Of a stretch of 64,000 bases of DNA, positions 58,391-64,000 are shown piece by piece. Origin of the DNA: Methylobacillus flagellatus_A (GTDB lineage Bacteria; Pseudomonadota; Gammaproteobacteria; Burkholderiales; Methylophilaceae). The stretch's first letter is position 1; every line of letters starts with the position of its first letter. Both the position numbers and the translations under genes were made by a program. The DNA is taken from assembly GCF_031344055.1 (NCBI RefSeq), contig NZ_JADBEN010000001.1. One strand, 5' to 3'. The notes below the pieces were generated by a model that had not been told where the DNA came from, did not search any database, and saw only the letters and a program-made list of their open reading frames with translations.

Positions 58391-59263
58391 TCAAATGGCA
58401 GCTTGCTTCATGGCGCTGCGCAATGTGTCATGGAATTGGGATGATAGTGGCACGAGCGGCAGGCGAATGCCACCCTGGATCAGGCCCATCTGCTGCAACA
58501 CCCATTTCACCGGGATCGGGTTGGCCTCGACGAACAGTTTCTGATGCAATGCGAACAGCTTGGCGTTGGCGCTGCGGGCGGCCTTGGTGTCGCCTGCCAG
58601 GGCCGCCGTACACATGTCGTGCATCAGCCTGGGGGCCGCATTCGCCGTCACCGAGATGACGCCGTGCCCGCCGAGTAACAACAGCGCCAGGCTGCTGGCG
58701 TCATCGCCGCTGTAGATTGCAAATCCTGCCGGTGCGCGCAGGATCAGGTCGGTGCCGCGCTCGATATTGCCCGTGGCGTCCTTAATGCCGACAATGTTCT
58801 TGATCGCGGCAAGGCGAAGCACGGTATCGTTTTGCAGGTCGCAGCCTGTGCGGCCGGGGACGTTATACAAAATCTGCGGAATGTCCACTGCCGCGGCAAT
58901 CGCCTGGAAGTGCTGATACAGGCCTTCCTGTGTCGGCTTGTTGTAATAGGGGGTGACCAGCAGGCATGCATCTGCGCCTAGCTCTTTCGCCTTGCGGGTG
59001 AGGGCGATAGCCTCGCTGGTGGAGTTGGCGCCCGTACCGGCAATGACCGGGATACGGCCAGCACTATGCTCGACCGTGGTCTTGATCAGCAGGGCGTGTT
59101 CATCAAAGTCGACAGTGGGGGATTCGCCTGTTGTGCCCACCACCACGATGCCATCGGATTTCTGCTCGATATGGTAATCGATGAGTGAGCGTAACGCCTG
59201 GATATCCAGGCTGCCATCGTCGAGCATGGGGGTGACGATGGCAACGAGACTGCCTTGCAGCAT
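58391..59263 (-). CDS. dapA: 4-hydroxy-tetrahydrodipicolinate synthase
   Basis: A 290-aa TIM-barrel enzyme condensing pyruvate with aspartate semialdehyde in lysine/diaminopimelate synthesis. The Schiff-base Lys161 (VGIKDATG), Tyr133 (ILYNVPGRT) and GTTGE (43-47) are in the expected places. It is the first gene of the bamC string. Confidence 0.97.
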   Translation of the reverse strand: MLQGSLVAIVTPMLDDGSLDIQALRSLIDYHIEQKSDGIVVVGTTGESPTVDFDEHALLIKTTVEHSAGRIPVIAGTGANSTSEAIALTRKAKELGADACLLVTPYYNKPTQEGLYQHFQAIAAAVDIPQILYNVPGRTGCDLQNDTVLRLAAIKNIVGIKDATGNIERGTDLILRAPAGFAIYSGDDASSLALLLLGGHGVISVTANAAPRLMHDMCTAALAGDTKAARSANAKLFALHQKLFVEANPIPVKWVLQQMGLIQGGIRLPLVPLSSQFHDTLRSAMKQAAI

Positions 59264-59412
59264 GGTTATACGACCTGATAATGATTAAACCTGCCCATTT
59301 TAACTGAAACTGGGAGGATAATAATATGATTTTATGCCCTTTCATGGCTGTAAATCATTGTGAGGAAAGTGATCCGGGGCGAGGCGGAAATGTTAAGGGA
59401 GCATTATTTTCT

Positions 59413-59418
59413 TATAAT
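59413..59418 (+). promoter_or_regulatory. Consensus -10 upstream of the barrel-like gene
   Basis: TATAAT 32 bases before the ATG at 59450. The -35 is poor. Confidence 0.4.
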
Positions 59419-59449
59419 ACCCGCCAATGTTTCCAGAAATGACGGATCG

Positions 59450-60187
59450 ATGAAGCCTGATGTAATGAACAAGCCGGCCATGGCTGCGGTGGCCGGCCTG
59501 TTTTCCATGTTGTCGCATGCCAATGACGCAGCGTTGAGCAGCGAGCAGCCTGCCATTCCCGAGCCCATGCTGTTTGATCTGGTGCGGCCGCTGGGTTCTC
59601 CCAAGGGTGAGCTGGAGGTGAACAATCTGGCGGAACACTCGCTACGTAATGGCGATATCCAGTGGGCGCCGGAAATTGAATATGCGTTTGCCGACGGTTA
59701 CGCGCTCGAGATCGAGCTGCCGTTCGAGAATTCCTCTCTATCGACTTACAAGCTGGCGTTGCAGGGGACGCTGGATTCTCCCGCGAGCGAGCGGATGATT
59801 CATGGTTGGCAGGTGATTGCCAAGCGCAAGGCGCATGAGAATACGTATTCTGCAGACGCTTTGTATTTGCATGGATACCGTATGAGTCCTAAGTGGAGCA
59901 CGTTCAATATGCTGGGTGTGCGGCGCACCGAACTGGGCAGCGACGGCAGGAACGTGGTGCTTTCGAACAACAGCCTGTTTTACAGCTACTCCAGCCGGCT
60001 CGTGCTGGGGCTGGAGGTGAACAATGAGATCGACCACCGCATGAAATGGCGTTATCGCATCACTCCCCAGTTGCACTACAACTTCGACAAGCACCGCACT
60101 TTGCAGTTTGGCATCGGGCCTTCGCGTCTAGGCGACGACATGAAGACCGAGTGGCTGGCGTCATGGCGGCTGATTTATGCTTTTTGA
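59450..60187 (+). CDS. Predicted outer-membrane barrel-like protein (unknown)
   Basis: About 245 aa, with a weak signal-like N-terminus (MAAVAGLFSMLSHANDA) and beta-rich sequence (DIQWAPEIEYAFADGYALEIELPFENS; MKWRYRITPQLHYNFDKHRTLQFGIGPSRL) ending in aromatic WRLIYAF. The family is not recognised. The pattern resembles transporter-like barrels that share DGYALEIELPFE-type strands. It is convergent with yqiA (3-base gap). The start could also be the ATG at 59465. Confidence 0.65.
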   Translation: MKPDVMNKPAMAAVAGLFSMLSHANDAALSSEQPAIPEPMLFDLVRPLGSPKGELEVNNLAEHSLRNGDIQWAPEIEYAFADGYALEIELPFENSSLSTYKLALQGTLDSPASERMIHGWQVIAKRKAHENTYSADALYLHGYRMSPKWSTFNMLGVRRTELGSDGRNVVLSNNSLFYSYSSRLVLGLEVNNEIDHRMKWRYRITPQLHYNFDKHRTLQFGIGPSRLGDDMKTEWLASWRLIYAF

Positions 60188-60189
60188 TG

Positions 60190-60756
60190 CTAATGACCGC
60201 CAGGTGGAAGCATATCCATCATGCTGGTCACGATGAGGTCGGTCCGGGCAAAGCGGTGATGGCCGCCGCCGGGCAGGATCAGCTTGGCCTTGCCGGAGAA
60301 ATTGGCGACGCTCTCCATGTAGGGAATCAATTCATCGCCTTGTTCGTGTAGTACGGTTACCCTGCCGGGCTTTCCGCTCAGGCGGTAAGCGGCATATTTT
60401 GCCAAATGGGCTTTGGTCAGCCAGCCTTGCTCCTGCGAGTAGAAATTTTCCACTTTGCCGACGTAGCGCTGCAAGCTCAACTCAGGGTGCATGCAAGGAT
60501 TGATCAACAGGCAGGGTTGGCGATAGCGGCATGCGAATTGGTAAGCCCAGAAACCGCCGAGCGATGAGCCCGTGAGCAAGACGCCTTGGGCCAGCAACGG
60601 CAGGATGGCCTGTTCGAGCTGAATGTAGGAAATATCAGGATCCCAGCTGTTGTACTCAGGAATGACGGCCTGGGGAAAGTGTTGCCGCAGCAGCGAGGAT
60701 TTTTCACTTGCCGGGCTGGAGTTGAAGCCCGGCAAATAAAGAATGTTCAAGCGCAT
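60190..60756 (-). CDS. YqiA-family alpha/beta hydrolase
   Basis: A 188-aa esterase-like protein with NILYLPGFNSSPASEKS, the nucleophile elbow GSSLGGFWA (Ser in SLG), Asp in EQGDELIPY and His in PGGGHHRFA. YqiA proteins hydrolyse short acyl esters in vitro; the physiological substrate is unknown. It lies 16 bases after the HAD phosphatase gene on the same strand. Confidence 0.87.
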   Translation of the reverse strand: MRLNILYLPGFNSSPASEKSSLLRQHFPQAVIPEYNSWDPDISYIQLEQAILPLLAQGVLLTGSSLGGFWAYQFACRYRQPCLLINPCMHPELSLQRYVGKVENFYSQEQGWLTKAHLAKYAAYRLSGKPGRVTVLHEQGDELIPYMESVANFSGKAKLILPGGGHHRFARTDLIVTSMMDMLPPGGH

Positions 60757-60772
60757 ACTCTCCTGAATGGTG

Positions 60773-61555
60773 TCAGTCTTGCAATCCTAGCAGTGCAGGC
60801 AGGTCGGCGACAGAGTCTATCACCATGTCGGGCGCAACTGTTGCGGAGGCAAGGTACTCCTCGCGAAACTTGCCGGTGCGCACCAGCACTCCGCGAATGC
60901 CCGCTTTTTGTGCACCCCCGACATCCGAATCGACATCATCCCCGATCATCAACACCTCCGATGCCGGGAGCTTGAGGTCGGCGAGGGCGATCTGGAAAAA
61001 CTCGGTAGCGGGCTTGCCGATAATCATGGCTTGCGTACCGGCGGCATATTCCAGCGCGGTGATGAAGCCGCCGATATCCATTTGCAGCCCAGCCTCGGTT
61101 TGCCAGAAGCGGTTCTTGTGGATCGCGATCAGCTTCGCGCCGTTCTTGAGGCAGTTGAACACCTCGTTCATGACGTCGTAAGTCCAGGCCTTGCCTATGT
61201 CGCCCACGACGATGTATTCCGCCGCGGTGTTGGATTGGCGAAAGTGCGAGAAGTCTTTCTTGACGTCGTCGGCCAGCAGGAAGCGGCAAAGCGGGTTGCC
61301 GAGCTGTTCAAGATATTTCAATGCGGCCTCGGGTGCGCTGATGATTTCCTCCGGCGCGACATAGAACCCCATGCCGAGAATTTTCTGGTGCAAGGAATAG
61401 CGCGAAAGGGTGCTGGTGTTGGTGACAAAGCGGCAGCCAAGGCCGCGTGTGCGCAGCAAGTCGACCGTCTCTATCGCGCCGGGAATCGGGCTGTTGCCTA
61501 TATGCAGGACGCCATCCAGGTCGAACAGGACGGCGTTGACCGATGAAGTGTCCAT
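60773..61555 (-). CDS. HAD-superfamily subclass IIA phosphatase (NagD/LHPP-like)
   Basis: A 260-aa HAD hydrolase: motif I AVLFDLDGVLHIG, motif II VTNTST, a C2-type cap, and motif IV GDDVDSDVGGAQKAG. Subclass IIA members dephosphorylate nucleotides, sugar phosphates or phosphohistidine. The ATG at 61555 has AGGAGG 7 bases upstream, clearly better than the ATG at 61579. Confidence 0.88.
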   Translation of the reverse strand: MDTSSVNAVLFDLDGVLHIGNSPIPGAIETVDLLRTRGLGCRFVTNTSTLSRYSLHQKILGMGFYVAPEEIISAPEAALKYLEQLGNPLCRFLLADDVKKDFSHFRQSNTAAEYIVVGDIGKAWTYDVMNEVFNCLKNGAKLIAIHKNRFWQTEAGLQMDIGGFITALEYAAGTQAMIIGKPATEFFQIALADLKLPASEVLMIGDDVDSDVGGAQKAGIRGVLVRTGKFREEYLASATVAPDMVIDSVADLPALLGLQD

Positions 61556-61667
61556 ATGCGTACCTCCTGGAATGTTCATTCATGGGCAAGCAAGGCTCGT
61601 GCCGGTACAAAAACAACGGAGGCCGCCAAGCCTCCGTTATGCTGTAGCTAGCTGCCCGAAACAGCCA

Positions 61668-62444
61668 TTAATTCTTCAAGTCTGCTTCCCAGGCGTTGCC
61701 ATAGGTCTTGCCATTGCGCGACAGGATCAGCATTTGGTACATGCTGGTCACCCACATGAACGTGGACGCAATGCTGTAGCCAATGCCGCCAATGATCGTG
61801 AGCCAGGCGAACCCAGGGTTCAGCTTGGTCAGCCACCATGACAATACGTCGAGGATCAGGAACGCGAACGGGAAGGCGATCGCCAGGATTTTCAGGATGC
61901 GCGGCACGTTCACGGCAAAGCTGAAGATGAACGCCATAAGAAAGAAAATGAAGCAAATGCCGAATAAGTGGATATGGGAAACCCGTGTCAGACTCTGGAT
62001 GGTGGCGCCTTCATTCACGGCGGACACTTGCTTCACGCCCTCATAGGTCCTGTAGTCGGGGATGCCGGGGATTACGCTGTGGCACATGACGCAGCGCTCC
62101 GCGAACACGCCTTTGAAGTGGTTTTCCCATTGGTCCTCGGGCGCGCCGTTGCGTACCCACTTGATGATGTCGAGGCGCACTTCAGGGGGCGCATGCGGTT
62201 TCATCGAGCCGTTGAGTTTGCTTTCGAGCTTGCTGCCGCTCCGGTCGCCGTAATAGCTGTAGACGATATCATCCTTGGACAGGCCCAGCTTTCCATCCGC
62301 CATGCCGTGCGTGAGCATGATCTGCAGGCCGGCCATGCAAAGGCCGACGCCGATTACCAGAAGGTAGCCAATAAACAGGGTTTTGATCGAAGTGGGAAGG
62401 TTGGGGAGGTTGAGCCAAGGCAGGCTGGAGGGCGTTTCTTTCAT
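61668..62444 (-). CDS. Membrane protein with a c-type heme motif
   Basis: A 258-aa membrane protein: TM1 (about 22-45), a periplasmic domain of about 95 residues with one heme c motif (ERCVMCHSVIPG, about 125), then four more helices to the C-terminus (HLFGICFIFFLMAFIFSFAV and following). His residues near helix ends (RVSHIHLFG) could ligate heme. It is probably an electron-transfer membrane protein, family not recognised. The ATG at 62444 is chosen over 62486 because the extra residues are not conserved in style. Confidence 0.72.
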   Translation of the reverse strand: MKETPSSLPWLNLPNLPTSIKTLFIGYLLVIGVGLCMAGLQIMLTHGMADGKLGLSKDDIVYSYYGDRSGSKLESKLNGSMKPHAPPEVRLDIIKWVRNGAPEDQWENHFKGVFAERCVMCHSVIPGIPDYRTYEGVKQVSAVNEGATIQSLTRVSHIHLFGICFIFFLMAFIFSFAVNVPRILKILAIAFPFAFLILDVLSWWLTKLNPGFAWLTIIGGIGYSIASTFMWVTSMYQMLILSRNGKTYGNAWEADLKN

Positions 62445-62537
62445 GGCATTCTCGTCTAGCGTTAAAAATACAAGCAACGCAAGCATACCTCAATTTGAGA
62501 TATAGCACCTAGTTTTAGTAGGGTTATTGCAAATGAA

Positions 62538-62562
62538 AAGCCTTACTGTCGAAGTAAGGCTT
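62538..62562 (-). terminator. Terminator after the 46-aa membrane protein gene
   Basis: AAGCCTTACT (62538-62547), loop GTCGA, AGTAAGGCTT (62553-62562). On the minus strand TTCATTTG follows. Confidence 0.75.
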
Positions 62563-62578
62563 GCATCGGTGGAATAAG

Positions 62579-62719
62579 TCAGTGCGATGAGGCGTTTTCT
62601 CGCTCTTTGCGGGCGTTCAGTATGCAGAATCCAATCCAATAGCTGATGACGATAATGGTCAGGATGATGGTGCCGATCGATGCAATGCCCACCCACGAAC
62701 CAAACAGTACTTTAAGCAT
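62579..62719 (-). CDS. 46-aa single-helix membrane protein (DUF3149-like)
   Basis: Begins Met-Leu-Lys-Val-Leu-Phe-Gly-Ser, then one long hydrophobic helix (about 9-34) and a charged tail NARKEREN. A strong ribosome binding site AAAAGGAGG sits 6-8 bases before the ATG, and a terminator follows the stop, so this is a genuine small gene. Length and pattern resemble the DUF3149 micro-proteins of proteobacteria. The function is unknown; the neighbouring heme protein gene downstream on the same strand suggests, but does not show, a link. Confidence 0.7.
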   Translation of the reverse strand: MLKVLFGSWVGIASIGTIILTIIVISYWIGFCILNARKERENASSH

Positions 62720-62757
62720 AGCAGCCTCCTTTTAGCGTTATCGCGGTGTAAAGATTA

Positions 62758-62782
62758 ATACCCATAATATTTTTATGGGTAT
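62758..62782. promoter_or_regulatory. Perfect 10-bp inverted repeat upstream of the small membrane protein gene
   Basis: ATACCCATAA (62758-62767), loop TATTT, TTATGGGTAT (62773-62782), 39 bases before the ATG of the 46-aa gene. It may be an operator or a leader hairpin. Confidence 0.45.
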
Positions 62783-62960
62783 GCTACGCTTTTGCCGGAA
62801 AGAGTAAAGACCTTTATTTAAAAGTGGTTAAATTTTATCCTGCTGCATCGGTGTTACCTTGTCTCGCTATCTGACATCAGCAATAATCTGACGGATAAAA
62901 ACATGAGCGGGCAAGCCATGGTTTGCCTGGGATAATAAGCGCAATTAAGAACAAGCCATC

Positions 62961-63113
62961 ATGACAGACATCATTGAAAATCCGCCTGAAGCAGAAAACG
63001 ACGGGCCGGAAAAGGTCGGGTTTGAAGAAATCAATCTGCAACCAGGAACTCGGCTGCAGTGACTGCGGCATCGAGGCCACACCCCCGTACAATATCTTTC
63101 CACCTTTATCGGC
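62961..63113 (+). other. 5' part of the PilZ-type gene, cut off by an in-frame TGA
   Basis: An ATG at 62961 opens 33 codons (MTDIIENPPEAENDG, then EEINLQPGTRLQ) ending at TGA (63060-63062). The following codons (LRHRGHTPVQYLSTFIG) stay in the same frame straight into the ATG at 63114. The peptide looks like the N-terminal start of a YcgR-type PilZ protein (..PGTRLQ.. then ..VQYLSTFIGMERNEYLLLRLP), so the full gene would be 62961-63677 with one nonsense codon. Confidence 0.6.
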
Positions 63114-63677
63114 ATGGAGCGCAATGAATACCTGCTGTTGCGTTTGCCCAAGGCGCAGGGCACTTTCCTGACTTTTTACGATGGCGAGAAAGTCACGGTG
63201 CGTGTTTTTTCCGGGATCATGATCAGCAGCTTTGACGCCAGCGTGATCCAGACGATTCAGCATCCCTTGAATTGCTTATGCATTTCCTTTCCTCATGCCA
63301 TCCAGGTAAAGAAAATCCGCAGGGAAATGCGGATCAAGGCGGATATTGAAGGACAGCTGGGTTTGGAAGATCGTACAACCGTGCCGGTGAAGTTGACCAA
63401 TATTAGCGCCACTGGATGCCAGGTGTTGGTTGATCGTGACATAGGCAAGATTGACGGCCAGCTGGTCTTGAATTTCAACCTGCCCCAATTGCATGAGGAT
63501 GAGACGTCCGCCATTACCCTGGAGGCCAGGGTGCGCAACGTGGTGCTAGTAGCTCCGTCAGGCGGCGCAAGCTTTCTTGCCGGCCTTGAGTTTGTGGCAC
63601 TGGAAAGCAACGTGCAATTGATCGTGCGCCATTACGTTTATGAATGCCTGGTCGATAGACGGCAAAACCTGGTCTAG
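63114..63677 (+). CDS. PilZ-domain (YcgR-like) protein, N-terminally shortened
   Basis: A 187-aa frame from the ATG at 63114. The N-terminal part resembles the YcgR-N flagellar-brake fold (YLLLRLPKAQGTFLTFYDGEKVTVRVFSGIMISSF). The C-terminal half is a PilZ c-di-GMP-binding domain, with the RxxxR motif at KKIRREMRI and the DxSxxG-type motif as LTNISATGCQV (Asn for Asp). The asymmetry suggests weaker or altered nucleotide binding. The natural start may be 62961 were it not for the TGA; the ATG at 63114 lacks a clear ribosome binding site. Confidence 0.72.
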   Translation: MERNEYLLLRLPKAQGTFLTFYDGEKVTVRVFSGIMISSFDASVIQTIQHPLNCLCISFPHAIQVKKIRREMRIKADIEGQLGLEDRTTVPVKLTNISATGCQVLVDRDIGKIDGQLVLNFNLPQLHEDETSAITLEARVRNVVLVAPSGGASFLAGLEFVALESNVQLIVRHYVYECLVDRRQNLV

Positions 63678-63815
63678 GCACGCTCTGAACAAGGGAGCAC
63701 AAGACTGTTAAATCGCTATGGTAAGGAAAGCTGTTTTTTGCATACAATCGCGCTGGGATATAGCCCTAGGTTCTGCAGTCACTTTCAATGAAGTAACAAC
63801 TTGCCAGGAGATCAC

Positions 63816-64000
63816 ATGAAGAAAATTGCACTCGCGTTACTAGCATGCTGTACTCTGAATAACTCTGCCAATGCTGTGGATGGTATTGCGTTCACTGGCG
63901 GCTCCGGCCCTGATGCCAACATGGCCGCGGTTTCGCTGACGTGGGATTGGGACAAGCGCTGGTTCACGGAAGGCGATTGGCATCTCGGAGGGTATTGGGA
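63816..64000 (+). CDS. PagL-like lipid A 3-O-deacylase (3' end cut by window edge)
   Basis: The first 61 codons: signal peptide (MKKIALALLACCTLNNSANA), then VDGIAFTGGSGPDANMAAVSL and TWDWDKRWFTEGDWHLGGYWE, matching the start of the acyloxyacyl hydrolase/PagL barrel family (outer-membrane lipid A 3-O-deacylase). The catalytic His/Ser lie beyond the window. CAGGAG lies 7-8 bases before the ATG. Confidence 0.75.
   Translation, partial: MKKIALALLACCTLNNSANAVDGIAFTGGSGPDANMAAVSLTWDWDKRWFTEGDWHLGGYW

Noticed and set aside
1..64000. CRISPR arrays, tRNA/rRNA genes, insertion sequences or prophage
   Set aside because: No regularly spaced repeats, cloverleaf-like intergenic segments, transposases or phage genes were seen.

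Overview
The window looks like chromosomal DNA of a Gram-negative betaproteobacterium. Gene content and order (carAB-greA-rlmE-ftsH-folP-glmM, an isc operon with iscR and cysE/trmJ alongside, a PEP-CTERM protein, and a MoxY-type histidine kinase) fit the methylotrophic Methylophilaceae (Methylobacillus/Methylophilus type). That placement is inferred from protein flavour and moderately high GC content, not from a search. I saw no tRNA, rRNA, insertion sequence, prophage or CRISPR array.

Layout: 1-10.7 kb is a housekeeping block (carA, carB, greA, a DUF4149 membrane protein, yhbY on the opposite strand, rlmE, ftsH, folP, glmM). From 10.7-16.9 kb lie a PAP2 phosphatase, a long inverted-repeat element at about 11.5-12.05 kb, a secreted zinc phospholipase C-like protein, diacylglycerol kinase, an outer-membrane protein, a GT4 glycosyltransferase and a D-amino-acid dehydrogenase. 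From 17-20.8 kb is pstSCAB on the minus strand, with a Pho-box-like promoter, next to a PEP-CTERM trypsin-like protease. From 21.9-24.6 kb are prfB (with its programmed +1 frameshift) and lysS. From 25-29.8 kb are a bactofilin, a SulP transporter paired with a beta-carbonic anhydrase, and a phosphate-selective-type porin behind a four-half-site Pho box. A large MASE1-PAS-GGDEF-EAL protein follows.

From 33.3-39.8 kb is a minus-strand isc operon, iscR-nifS paralogue-iscS-iscU-iscA-hscB-hscA-fdx. Its promoter carries an IscR type-1 site that overlaps the end of cysE. Then come trmJ and suhB. From 42.6-47 kb two NarX/NarL-like two-component systems face each other, followed by a TonB-dependent receptor. 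Repeated 15-bp dyads (GGGA-N5-TCCC type) sit in the intergenic regions here, twice as a tandem pair with identical 8-bp spacing. One pair lies upstream of a possible terminator-ended small RNA. This is the most interesting unexplained signal in the window.

From 49.6-64 kb are mutS, a small membrane protein, slyD, bcp, the roxA oxygenase, an isolated secretin-domain protein, an Ala/Glu/Pro-rich lipoprotein, an MBL-fold hydrolase, bamC, dapA, a barrel-like protein, yqiA, a HAD phosphatase, a CXXCH membrane protein, a 46-aa membrane protein, a PilZ-type gene split by an in-frame TGA, and the start of a PagL-like lipid A deacylase that runs off the edge.

Functional themes: phosphate stress (pst, porin, candidate lipid-recycling enzymes), Fe-S cluster assembly under IscR, inorganic carbon handling (SulP plus carbonic anhydrase, possibly feeding CarAB), and sensory control by paired NarXL-type systems and c-di-GMP.
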